From Pseudomonas rubra (GTDB lineage: Bacteria; Pseudomonadota; Gammaproteobacteria; Pseudomonadales; Pseudomonadaceae), in the NCBI RefSeq assembly GCF_028656935.1, contig NZ_JAMDGZ010000047.1, positions 113,868 to 177,867 on the forward strand: a DNA stretch of 64,000 nt, in the 5' to 3' direction. Shown one piece after another: positions 56,536 through 64,000 of the stretch; position 1 is the stretch's first letter, and each line of letters opens with the position of its first letter. Below the pieces are notes generated by a model. That model worked only from the letters and a program-made list of their open reading frames with translations, ran no database searches and was not told where the DNA came from. The position numbers and the translations under genes were made by a program.

Positions 56536-57425
56536 CACTCGCCTCCACCACCCAGGCGGCTGCCCCAGCCGAGCTTGGTCCGGCACACCTCATAGTAATT
56601 GTGATCCAACGGGTGGATCAGGCGCAGCTTCTGCGGCTTCTTGTTCACCGTGATGGTGTCGCCGGGGGCACAGGTGAAGTGGTTCTGGCCATCGCAAGAG
56701 ATCTGCGGGTAGATCTGCAGGTCCTTGGACACCACGATCTTCAGCTCACTGTTGCCGTCGACCACGATCGGCCGCCCGGACAGGGTGTGCGGGTACATCG
56801 GCACGATGACGATGGCATCGAGCTTGGGATGCATGATCGGCCCGCCCGCCGACAGCGCGTAGGCGGTGGAGCCGGTCGGGGTGGCGACGATCAGGCCGTC
56901 GGCCTTCTGGCTGCAGACAAACTGGCCGTCGATGTAGATCTCGAACTCGATCATCCGCGTCGACTTGCCCGGGTGCAGCACCACATCGTTGAGGGCATCG
57001 CCCTGGCCGATGGCTTCAGCGTGGCGGCGAACTTCGGCCTGCAGCAGGAAGCGGTTTTCCACCAGGTAATGGCCGTCGAGCACCTCGGCGACCTTGACCT
57101 CCAGCTCATCGGGGCGGATATCGGTCAGAAAACCCAGGCTGCCACGGTTGATGCCCAGTACCGGCACATTGTGCCGGGCCAGGGCGCGGGCGGCGCCAAG
57201 CAGGCTGCCGTCGCCACCGACGACGATCACCAGGTCGCAGACTTCGCCCAGCAGCTTGCGGGTCGAGGTCTGCAGGCCGTGGCCGGGCAGGACTTCGGCG
57301 ATGGTGTCCTCGAGGATGACGTGCAGATGCCGCGCCAGCAGGAATTTTTTCAGTCGGCGAACGGTATCGAGCACCTGGGAGCTGCCCAGCCGTCCGATGA
57401 TACCGATATTGCGAAATTGCTCCAT
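56535..57425 (-). CDS. nadK: NAD kinase
   Basis: 296 residues. The phosphate-binding GGDG is at 70-73 (VVGGDGSLLGAAR), and the second conserved motif TPTGSTAYALSAGGP at about 180-195. It makes NADP from NAD and ATP. First gene of the operon with phosphoesterase, rhomboid, DUF1315, DUF2797 and pepN. Divergent from the DUF1853 gene over a 132-base spacer. Confidence 0.97.
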   Translation of the reverse strand: MEQFRNIGIIGRLGSSQVLDTVRRLKKFLLARHLHVILEDTIAEVLPGHGLQTSTRKLLGEVCDLVIVVGGDGSLLGAARALARHNVPVLGINRGSLGFLTDIRPDELEVKVAEVLDGHYLVENRFLLQAEVRRHAEAIGQGDALNDVVLHPGKSTRMIEFEIYIDGQFVCSQKADGLIVATPTGSTAYALSAGGPIMHPKLDAIVIVPMYPHTLSGRPIVVDGNSELKIVVSKDLQIYPQISCDGQNHFTCAPGDTITVNKKPQKLRLIHPLDHNYYEVCRTKLGWGSRLGGGGE

Positions 57426-57557
57426 GGGGCTCCAGGGCTCTGCGCGGGTAAAAAGGCGATGCTCGCCAAAGAGTCCGATTATGGGCGAAAGCGCCCGGCA
57501 GCGGCAAACACCGGAGAAATTCGCCAGAGCCGCAGGCTAAGCGGCTATGCTCGCTGA

Positions 57558-58502
57558 ATGAACCCGTTCCCTAGCCTGAACGCCCTGCCCCGCCAGTTGC
57601 GCCAACCCCAGGTGCGCGACCTGGCCTGGGTCATCCTCGCCCCGCCGATGCTGCGCGACACGCCGTGGCCGCAGCGGCATCCGCTGGCGGCCAGCGCCTG
57701 GGTGAGCGAGCCGGATCGCTTGCAGCAATGGCTGCTCGAACAAGACCGCGACAGCCACGCCCTGCTGCACTGGCTGGCCCAGGCCAGCACCCGGCGCCTG
57801 GGTTTGTACTACGAACGTCTATGGCAGTTCGCCCTGCAGCACGCCCCCGGCGTCACCCTACTGGCCGCCAACCTGCCGATCCGCAATGGCGGGCACACCC
57901 TGGGCGAACTGGATCTGCTGCTGCGCGACAACGATGGCGTGCACCACCTGGAACTGGCGATCAAGCTGTACCTGGGGCCGCAAAACGGCACGGGGGATAA
58001 CCCGGCGCAATGGCTGGGGCCGGGTTGCCATGACCGCCTGGACCGCAAGCTTGCGCACCTGGCCGAGCACCAACTGCCGATTTCGGCCCGCGCTGAAAGC
58101 CGCGAAGCGCTGGCGGCGCTTAAGATCGAACAGTTCAGTGCGCAATTGTGGTTGGGCGGGTACCTGCTGTACCCCTGGCCGGGGCAGGCCGAGCCGCCAC
58201 GCGGAGCCAATCCGCAGCATTTGCGTGGGCATTGGTTGCATCAGCGTGATTGGCCGGCGTTCCGCGCACAGAGCACGCCCGGTCGCTGGCAGCCATTGCC
58301 GCGCCACGCCTGGTTGGCGCCGGCTTGCTATCCGGCGCAGGACTGCTGGTCGGCGCAGCGCTTCCAGACCTGGCTGCAGGCACTTGACCCGTTGGCACCG
58401 GCGCAGTTGCTGGTGAGGCTGGTCGAGGGCGAGCGTGGCGAGTGGGAGGAAGCGGAGCGGTTGTTTCTGGTGTCTGACCTTTGGCCCAACCTTCCCGGGT
58501 GA
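57558..58502 (+). CDS. DUF1853 protein, possible PD-(D/E)XK-like fold
   Basis: 314 residues. N-terminal segment RQLRQPQVRDLAWVILAPPML is characteristic of DUF1853. The middle GHTLGELDLLLRDNDGVHHLELAIKLYLG has the pattern Glu-x-Asp ... Glu-x-x-x-Lys that recalls a nuclease-type PD-(D/E)XK core, though the function has not been shown. No signal peptide. ATG at 57558. Ends just before a REP. Confidence 0.85.
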   Translation: MNPFPSLNALPRQLRQPQVRDLAWVILAPPMLRDTPWPQRHPLAASAWVSEPDRLQQWLLEQDRDSHALLHWLAQASTRRLGLYYERLWQFALQHAPGVTLLAANLPIRNGGHTLGELDLLLRDNDGVHHLELAIKLYLGPQNGTGDNPAQWLGPGCHDRLDRKLAHLAEHQLPISARAESREALAALKIEQFSAQLWLGGYLLYPWPGQAEPPRGANPQHLRGHWLHQRDWPAFRAQSTPGRWQPLPRHAWLAPACYPAQDCWSAQRFQTWLQALDPLAPAQLLVRLVEGERGEWEEAERLFLVSDLWPNLPG

Positions 58503-58524
58503 CAGGTTTGCGCCCGCTGCGCAG

Positions 58525-58593
58525 GCGATCGCTGGCAAGACCAGCTCCCACAGGGTTTCCACCACCCCTGTGGGAGCCGGCCTTGCCGGCGAT
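58525..58593. repeat. Hybrid REP-type inverted repeat
   Basis: Left arm CGCTGGCAAGACCAGCTCCCACAGGG, which is written here in parts as CGCTGGCAAGACC and AGCTCCCACAGGG; right arm CCCTGTGGGAGCC then GGCCTTGCCGGCGAT. Same hybrid type as at 50844-50913. It separates convergent DUF1853 and arsB genes. Confidence 0.88.
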
Positions 58594-58603
58594 GAAGCCA
58601 CCT

Positions 58604-59890
58604 CTAAACCACAGTCAAACGCAAAGCCAGCGCCACCAGGGTCAGCAACAACACCGGCAGCGTCAACACGATCCCGACCTTGAAGTAATACCCCCAGCCA
58701 ATCTTCACCCCCTTGCGCTCCAGCACGTGCAACCACAACAAGGTCGCCAGGCTGCCGATCGGGGTGATCTTCGGCCCCAGGTCGCTGCCTATCACGTTGG
58801 CGTAGATCATCGCCTCCTTGACCACCCCGGTGGCCGCGCTGGCATCAATCGACAAGGCGCCGATCAGCACCGTCGGCAGGTTGTTCATGATCGACGACAA
58901 CACGGCCGCCAGCAGCCCGGTGCCCAGCGCCGCGCCCCATACTCCGCCTGCGGCAAAGCCGTCGAGCCAGCCGGCCAGGTAGTCGGTCAGCCCGGCATTG
59001 CGCAGGCCGTAAACCACCAGGTACATCCCCAGGGAGAACACCACGATGTGCCAGGGCGCTTCCTTGAGCACCTTGCGGGTAGAGATTTTGTGCCCACGCG
59101 CCGCCACCAGCAGCAACACCAGGGCACACACCGCCGAAATCGCGCTGATGGGGATGCCCAGCGGCTCCAGGGCAAAACACCCCAGCAGCAGGATCAACAA
59201 CACCAGCCAGCCAGCGACAAAGGTCGCCGGGTCCTGCACCACGCTGCGCGGCGCATCCAGTTGCAGCGGGTCATAGTTGCGCGGGATATCGCGACGGAAG
59301 TACCACAGCAGCACCGCCAGGGTGGCCGCCACGGCAACCAGGTTGACCGGCACCATCACCGCCGCATAGCGGTTGAAGCCAATGCCGAAGAAGTCGGCAG
59401 AGACAATGTTGACCAGGTTCGAGACCACCAGCGGCAAGCTAGCGGTGTCGGCAATAAAGCCTGCGGCCATGACAAAAGCCAGGGTCGCCGCCGGACTAAA
59501 GCGCAGGGCCAGGAGCATGGCCACCACGATCGGGGTCAGGATCAGCGCCGCGCCGTCATTGGCGAACAGCGCCGACACCAGCGCCCCCAGCAGCACGATG
59601 TAGCAGAACAAGCGCCGGCCGCTGCCACGCCCCCAGCGCGCCACATGCAGCGCTGCCCAGGCAAAGAAGCCGGCGGCATCGAGCAGCAGGCTGATGATGA
59701 TCAGGGCGATGAAGGTGCCGGTGGCGTTCCAGATGATCTGCCAGACCACCGGGATGTCGCTCCACTGCACCACCCCGCACAGCAATGCCAGCAGCGCCCC
59801 GCCAGTAGCGCTCCAGCCAACGCCCAGGCCACGGGGCTGCCAGATCACCAGGGTAATGGTCAGCAGGAAGATCAGCGATGCCATCAGCAT
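58604..59890 (-). CDS. arsB: Arsenite/antimonite efflux pump ArsB
   Basis: 428 residues from ATG 59890, one residue shorter than E. coli ArsB. Strong resemblance over the whole length: VIWQPRGLGVGWSATGGAL, LFANDGAALILTPIV, FIADTASLPLVVSNLVNIVS, SSIMNNLPTVLIGALS and DLGPKITPIGSLATLLWL. Twelve membrane segments. It exports arsenite, alone with the proton gradient or with ArsA. No arsR, arsC or arsH is next to it, which is unusual; its expression control is therefore unclear. Confidence 0.94.
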   Translation of the reverse strand: MLMASLIFLLTITLVIWQPRGLGVGWSATGGALLALLCGVVQWSDIPVVWQIIWNATGTFIALIIISLLLDAAGFFAWAALHVARWGRGSGRRLFCYIVLLGALVSALFANDGAALILTPIVVAMLLALRFSPAATLAFVMAAGFIADTASLPLVVSNLVNIVSADFFGIGFNRYAAVMVPVNLVAVAATLAVLLWYFRRDIPRNYDPLQLDAPRSVVQDPATFVAGWLVLLILLLGCFALEPLGIPISAISAVCALVLLLVAARGHKISTRKVLKEAPWHIVVFSLGMYLVVYGLRNAGLTDYLAGWLDGFAAGGVWGAALGTGLLAAVLSSIMNNLPTVLIGALSIDASAATGVVKEAMIYANVIGSDLGPKITPIGSLATLLWLHVLERKGVKIGWGYYFKVGIVLTLPVLLLTLVALALRLTVV

Positions 59891-60058
59891 GAAGTAAAGC
59901 CTTGTAGAAAAGGGGCACAAGCGCCGGATTCTAGCGACAGATCAAGGCCGTGGTGATCAGTTTCTGCTGCAATGGCCGGGTAATCGGCTGGCTAGCGGTT
60001 ACAGTTAGCTGACCACGCCACAAGAGCGCGGACTTCGACCTGATGAAGAGGAACACCC

Positions 60059-60607
60059 ATGACACTGAGCCAACACCAGGCGCGCTACGGCGGCCTGTCG
60101 ATTGCCTTGCACTGGCTGATGCTGGTGCTGCTGGCGGCGGTCTACGCCTTTATCGAACTGCGCGGCCTGTTTCCCAAGGACAGCGCCGAGCGCGCCTTGA
60201 TGAAAGACCTGCACTTCATGCTCGGCCTGACGGTATTCGTGCTGGTCTGGCTGCGCCTGGCCCTGCGCATCGGCCGCCCCACCCCGCCGATCATCCCGGC
60301 GCCGCCAGCCTGGCAGACGGGCCTTGCGCACCTGATGCACCTGGCCCTGTACTTGCTGATGATCGGCCTGCCACTGGCCGGCTGGCTGCTGCTCAGCGCC
60401 GCCAACAAGCCGATCCCCTTCTATGGCTTCGAGCTGCCGGCGCTGATCGCCCCGGACCCGGACCTGGCCAAGTTCATCAAGGGCTGGCACGAGCGCATCG
60501 GTAGCTGGGGCTACTGGCTGATCGGCCTGCATGCACTTGCCGGCCTGTTCCATCACTACGTGCAGCGCGACAACACCCTGCTGCGCATGCTGCCGCGCAA
60601 CAACTAG
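60059..60607 (+). CDS. cybB: Cytochrome b561 (YodB/CybB family)
   Basis: 182 residues, four membrane helices. Heme-ligand histidines are in LSIALHWLMLV (helix 1), LMKDLHFMLGL (helix 2), LAHLMHLALYLLM and LIGLHALAGLFHHY (helix 4). Di-heme cytochrome b of the inner membrane, thought to oxidise ubiquinol and pass electrons to oxygen as superoxide scavenger. GAGG ribosome-binding site. Its stop codon TAG shares the palindrome CTAG with the stop of the convergent gene. Confidence 0.92.
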   Translation: MTLSQHQARYGGLSIALHWLMLVLLAAVYAFIELRGLFPKDSAERALMKDLHFMLGLTVFVLVWLRLALRIGRPTPPIIPAPPAWQTGLAHLMHLALYLLMIGLPLAGWLLLSAANKPIPFYGFELPALIAPDPDLAKFIKGWHERIGSWGYWLIGLHALAGLFHHYVQRDNTLLRMLPRNN

Positions 60608-61503
60608 GCAAAACCGCGGCGGCCCTGCAGGCCGCCGCTGTGCAGGAAGATCAGCCGGGTGCCGGAGCTGAAGGTGCCGGCTTCGACCTTGCGGCGCAGC
60701 GCCAGCAAGGCCTTGGCGGTGTACAGCGGCTCAAGCGGCATGGCCGCCTGCGCCTCGCACTCGGCCATGAACGCCAACAGCTCATCATCGACTTTGCCAA
60801 AACCGCCACGACAGGCCTCATGCAGGCGGTAACCGGCTTTGTCCGCCAGCGCTTGCACAGCCTCGGGCACACCATGATCCAACGGTACGGCCAAGGCGCC
60901 GTGAACCTCGTGCCTGCCCGCCTCGGCCAAGACCATCCCAGCCAGTGTGGTACCGGTACCGGCCGCCAGCCACCAACCGTGGTAATCCGCCCAGCCCAGC
61001 GCCGCCAATTGCGCTTGCGCCTGCTCTACGATCAGTCCACAACCCTTGGCGCCCAAGGGCCCGCCCCCGCCCTCGGCAACACAGTGCCAACCCGGATAAA
61101 GCGCCTGCCAGGGCTGCCAGAAACCCGGCTGATGACGCTCGCGATAGCCGCCATAGCCGAGCCAGTGCAACTGCATGCCAAAGGCCTGCAGGTCGCGCAC
61201 GGTCGGCGTGTCCTGGGCGTGCCCGCGCAACAGGCCAGCGGTGGCGAAACCAAAGCGCTTGCCGGCCGCCGCCAGGGCATGCAGGTGATTGGAATGGGCA
61301 CCGCCGAGGCTGATCACCCCAGGCGCACCCTGGGCCTGGGCAACCCGCAGGTGTTCGAGCAGCTTGAACCACTTGTTGCCGCTGATCAGCGGGTCGATCA
61401 GGTCCAGACGCAACACTGCCAACTCCACGCCATGGCGGCGTAGCCAGTCAAAGGGCAAGGGTTGCAGGGGCGCGAGGGGAAGGTCGTCGAATCTGCCGAT
61501 CAT
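60604..61503 (-). CDS. PLP-dependent D-cysteine desulfhydrase / ACC deaminase family enzyme
   Basis: 299 residues. PLP lysine in DPLISGNKWFKLLEH, followed by GVISLGGAHSNHLHALAAAG and WLAAGTGTTLAGM that hold the phosphate. Tryptophan synthase beta-type fold, ACD family. Relatives split D-cysteine into pyruvate, H2S and ammonia or deaminate ACC; the decisive substrate residues cannot be assigned by eye. Somewhat shorter than the usual 325-340 residues. Stop overlaps the cytochrome gene stop. Confidence 0.85.
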   Translation of the reverse strand: MIGRFDDLPLAPLQPLPFDWLRRHGVELAVLRLDLIDPLISGNKWFKLLEHLRVAQAQGAPGVISLGGAHSNHLHALAAAGKRFGFATAGLLRGHAQDTPTVRDLQAFGMQLHWLGYGGYRERHQPGFWQPWQALYPGWHCVAEGGGGPLGAKGCGLIVEQAQAQLAALGWADYHGWWLAAGTGTTLAGMVLAEAGRHEVHGALAVPLDHGVPEAVQALADKAGYRLHEACRGGFGKVDDELLAFMAECEAQAAMPLEPLYTAKALLALRRKVEAGTFSSGTRLIFLHSGGLQGRRGFA

Positions 61504-61544
61504 GGGCGGGGCACAACAGGGCTGCCAGGGGCGCGCAGTGTAAC

Positions 61545-61574
61545 AGCGAGGCGGGCCCGACAGCCCGCCCCGCT
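61545..61574 (-). other. Strong GC hairpin beyond fadH
   Basis: AGCGAGGCGGGC and GCCCGCCCCGCT pair in 11 of 12 positions over a 6-base loop, just after the fadH stop. No T-run follows on the minus strand, so it is at most a weak terminator or transcript stabiliser. Confidence 0.5.
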
Positions 61575-61581
61575 GAGCCGA

Positions 61582-63618
61582 TCAGAGCTCGGCGGCCAGG
61601 CGCGAACCCTGGTTGATGGCGCGCTTGGCGTCCAGTTCGGCGGCGACATCGGCGCCGCCGATCAGGTGCACCGACTGCCCGGCGGCGACCAGGCCGTCCT
61701 GCAGTTCGCGCAGCGGATCCTGGCCGGCGCAGATGACGATGTTATCCACCGGCAGCAACTGCGGCTCGCCGTCGCCGACACGGATGTGCAGGCCGGCGTC
61801 GTCAATGCTCAGGTACTCGACGCTGTTGAGCATCTGCACCTGCTTGTTCTTAAGACCGGTGCGGTGAATCCAGCCGGTGGTTTTGCCCAGGCCGTCGCCG
61901 ACCTTGGTCTTTTTGCGCTGCAGCAGGAACACCTGGCGCGCTGGCGCATGGGGCTCGGCCTTGATCCCGGCCACACCACCGCGGGCTTCAAGATGAGTAT
62001 CGATACCCCACTCTTTCCAGAATGCTTCACGGTCCTGGCTGGTGGCCACGCCCTGGTGCACCAGGTACTCGGAGACGTCAAAACCGATACCGCCAGCGCC
62101 GATCACCGCTACCTTCTGCCCCACCGGCTTGCGCTGCAGCAGCACGTCCAGGTAGCTCAGCACCTTGCCATGCTCGATACCGGGGATGGCCGGCAGGCGC
62201 GGAGCGATACCGGTGGCGAGAATAATCTCGTCAAAGCCGCCCGCCGCCAGTTGCTCGGCATCGACCCGGGTGTTCAGGCACAACTCGACACCGGTGGTCT
62301 GCAGCTTGCGCTTGAAGTAGCGCAGGGTTTCATAGAACTCCTCTTTACCCGGCACGCGCTTGGCCACGTTGAACTGGCCGCCGATCTCGCTGGCCGAATC
62401 GAACAGGGTCACTTCATGGCCGCGCTCGGCCGCAACGGTGGCAGCAGCCAGGCCCGCAGGGCCTGCGCCCACAACGGCAATGCGCTTGACCTGGGTTACC
62501 GGCAGGTAGTTCAGCTCGGTTTCATGGCAGGCGCGCGGGTTGACCAGGCAACTGGTCAGCTTGCCGCCGAAGGTGTGGTCCAGGCAGGCCTGGTTGCAGC
62601 CGATGCAGGTGTTGATCTCGTCGCCACGGCCGGCAGCGGCCTTGTTGACGAACTCCGGGTCGGCGAGGAACGGCCGCGCCATCGAGACCATGTCGGCATC
62701 GCCTTCGGCAAGGATCTGCTCGGCGACTTCCGGGGTGTTGATGCGGTTGGTGGTGATCAGCGGGATCTGCACCGCACCGCGCAGCTTGGCGGTGACCTTG
62801 CTGAAGGCTGCGCGTGGCACCTTGGTGGCGATGGTCGGGATCCGCGCTTCGTGCCAGCCGATACCGGTGTTGATCAGGGTCGCACCGGCCTGTTCCACAG
62901 CCTTGGCCAGTTGCACGATCTCTTCCCAGTTGCTGCCGCCCTCGACCAGATCGAGCATCGACAGGCGGAAAATGATGATGAAGTTCGGCCCTACCGCTTC
63001 ACGCACACGGCGGACGATCTCCACGGCCAGGCGCATGCGGTTCTCATAGCTGCCACCCCAGCGGTCGGTACGCTGGTTAGTGTGGGCGGCAAGGAACTGA
63101 TTGATGAAGTAGCCTTCGGAGCCCATGATCTCGACGCCGTCATACTCGGCGCTTTGTGCAAGTAGCGAACAGGTGACGAAGTCCTGGATCTGCTTCTCGA
63201 TGCCCTCTTCATCCAGCTCGCGCGGCTTGAACGGGTTGATTGGCGCCTGGATCGCGCTGGGTGCTACCGATTTCGGGCTGTAGGCATAGCGGCCAGCATG
63301 GAGTATCTGCATGCAGATCTTGCCACCGGCCTCATGCACTGCCTTGGTCACGATACGATGTTTATCGGCTTCTTCCGGGGTGCTCAGCTTGGCCGCGCCG
63401 GAATACACCCCACCCTCCACGTTCGGGCCGATGCCGCCGGTGACCATCAGGCCGACGCCGCCAAGGGCGCGCTCGGCAAAATAGGCCGCCATGCGCTCGA
63501 AACCGCCGGGCTTTTCTTCAAGGCCGGTGTGCATCGAACCCATCAGGGTGCGGTTGCGCAAAGTGGTGAAACCCAGGTCCAGCGGGGCGAGCAAATGCGG
63601 GTATTGAGCGGCGGCCAT
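61582..63618 (-). CDS. fadH: 2,4-dienoyl-CoA reductase (NADPH), FadH
   Basis: 678 residues from ATG 63618 with GGAG six bases upstream. An OYE-type TIM barrel fills about 1-370, with the 4Fe-4S cysteines in CIGCNQACLD and SCLVNPRAC; the C-terminal part holds an FAD domain (VVGAGPAGLAAATVAAERG) and an NADPH domain (VIGAGGIGFDVSEYL). Reduces 2,4-dienoyl-CoA in the breakdown of unsaturated fatty acids. Intact and transcribed alone. Upstream 218 bases lead to an IS5 element. Confidence 0.96.
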   Translation of the reverse strand: MAAAQYPHLLAPLDLGFTTLRNRTLMGSMHTGLEEKPGGFERMAAYFAERALGGVGLMVTGGIGPNVEGGVYSGAAKLSTPEEADKHRIVTKAVHEAGGKICMQILHAGRYAYSPKSVAPSAIQAPINPFKPRELDEEGIEKQIQDFVTCSLLAQSAEYDGVEIMGSEGYFINQFLAAHTNQRTDRWGGSYENRMRLAVEIVRRVREAVGPNFIIIFRLSMLDLVEGGSNWEEIVQLAKAVEQAGATLINTGIGWHEARIPTIATKVPRAAFSKVTAKLRGAVQIPLITTNRINTPEVAEQILAEGDADMVSMARPFLADPEFVNKAAAGRGDEINTCIGCNQACLDHTFGGKLTSCLVNPRACHETELNYLPVTQVKRIAVVGAGPAGLAAATVAAERGHEVTLFDSASEIGGQFNVAKRVPGKEEFYETLRYFKRKLQTTGVELCLNTRVDAEQLAAGGFDEIILATGIAPRLPAIPGIEHGKVLSYLDVLLQRKPVGQKVAVIGAGGIGFDVSEYLVHQGVATSQDREAFWKEWGIDTHLEARGGVAGIKAEPHAPARQVFLLQRKKTKVGDGLGKTTGWIHRTGLKNKQVQMLNSVEYLSIDDAGLHIRVGDGEPQLLPVDNIVICAGQDPLRELQDGLVAAGQSVHLIGGADVAAELDAKRAINQGSRLAAEL

Positions 63619-63853
63619 AGTGAACTCCACAACAGACGTAATCACGGAATGCGGGCGCCTCGCCAAGGCTGGCGGGGCCCGTCAGTTATCTGAGGCCGAC
63701 ATTAAAGAGCCAGCGGGCGCGGCTCAATGACTGAAAGTGACAAGTTGATGATCCTACTGCGCAGAGGGGTGGCGGGAGATCGAGGCGGTGCTGGAAAAAT
63801 TTTAGGGGTAAGATTGTCAATGGACAACTGTGCCTAGGGATTCTCCGATCAAG

Positions 63854-63881
63854 TCAGCACAGATCATCTGACCTGTGCTGA
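63854..63881 (+). other. Hairpin near the IS left end
   Basis: TCAGCACAG and CTGTGCTGA form a perfect 9-bp stem over a 10-base loop, 42 bases before the transposase start. Such structures near IS ends can block read-in expression from outside promoters. Confidence 0.75.
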
Positions 63882-63923
63882 AATAGCCCTCCGCCCAACT
63901 GTCCCCGAGCAAGCCTCCACCCC

Positions 63924-64000
63924 ATGAGTCAGATGAGCTTTTCCGATTTCGAATACGCCGGTAAGCGCAAGCAAACCCGTCGTGAGCGTTTCCTGGCCGA
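63924..64000 (+). CDS. IS5-family transposase, N-terminal fragment (cut by window edge)
   Basis: The first 25 codons read MSQMSFSDFEYAGKRKQTRR and then ERFLA, the well-known N-terminus of IS5-group transposases (DDE type). The catalytic residues lie beyond the right edge. Start ATG 63924. Whether the gene is intact cannot be told here. Confidence 0.92.
   Translation, partial: MSQMSFSDFEYAGKRKQTRRERFLA

Larger units (their letters stand above)
63837..64000 (+). mobile_element. IS5-family insertion sequence, left part
   Basis: The transposase start and a hairpin lie just inside. The left terminal repeat could start at GGATTCTCCGATCAAG near 63838, directly after a CTAG (63834-63837) that resembles the YTAR-type target of IS5 elements. 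The right end is outside the window, so the boundary is a proposal only. Confidence 0.7.

Noticed and set aside
63650..63690. Hairpin CGCCAAGGCTGGCG upstream of fadH as a terminator or riboswitch
   Set aside because: Short, no T-run, and no match to a known riboswitch; left out as uninformative.

Overview
The window looks like a chromosomal segment of a Pseudomonas, most likely of the fluorescens/putida lineage. It is GC-rich and carries several gene blocks in an order typical of the genus: cmaX-cfrX-cmpX-sigX-oprF, ppsA/ppsR, gdhB, the MoxR/Bat operon with sbcDC, and the nadK-to-pepN operon. Long perfect inverted repeats of the Pseudomonas REP type (TGGCAAGCCAGCTCCCACA and relatives) lie between many genes. 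The species is not determined here.

Positions 1-8651 (minus strand) hold one end of a type III secretion operon of the Inv-Mxi-Spa (Salmonella SPI-1-like) family. Reading 5' to 3' it encodes an AraC-type regulator (InvF-like), secretin SctC, gatekeeper SctW, export gate SctV, ATPase SctN, stalk SctO, needle-length/switch protein SctP, and the start of C-ring protein SctQ, which is cut by the window edge. The genes are nearly all overlapping. The invB chaperone gene that sits between invA and invC in SPI-1 is absent.

Positions 8802-14406 (plus strand) are a nitrate-assimilation block: sensor nasS, ANTAR antiterminator nasT, a leader RNA with a strong terminator, a nitrate/nitrite MFS transporter, a PP2C-kinase fusion and cobA. 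In P. aeruginosa nirB, nirD and the assimilatory nitrate reductase lie between the kinase and cobA. Here only 28 bases separate those two genes, so the reductases are missing from this locus.

Positions 14464-23537 hold the envelope-stress block oprF-sigX-cmpX-cfrX-cmaX, then rraA, an alpha/beta hydrolase, and the divergent pair ppsA/ppsR. Positions 23667-32695 hold the giant NAD-glutamate dehydrogenase gdhB, a small unknown gene, and an L-2-hydroxyglutarate cluster (GntR regulator, lhgO, MFS transporter). Two near-identical putative operators flank the regulator gene.

Positions 32854-45189 (plus strand) are a tightly packed MoxR-DUF58-DUF4381-BatA-BatB/C-BatD operon followed by sbcD-sbcC and a glutathione-transferase gene. 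Positions 45276-50673 (minus strand) hold small exported proteins, a 7-bladed lactonase-type protein, and an MMPL/RND exporter with its YCF48-like partner. Positions 50921-57425 (minus strand) are a compact operon: nadK, phosphoesterase, rhomboid, DUF1315, DUF2797, pepN. Positions 57558-63618 hold a DUF1853 gene, an arsB without arsR or arsC nearby, a cytochrome b561, a D-cysteine desulfhydrase-family enzyme and fadH. At the right edge the window enters an IS5-family insertion sequence.

No tRNA, rRNA, CRISPR array or prophage was recognised. The most noteworthy observations are the SPI-1-type secretion operon beside nasST, the apparent loss of nirBD and nitrate reductase from an otherwise intact nitrate cluster, and the paired operators of the L-2-hydroxyglutarate cluster.
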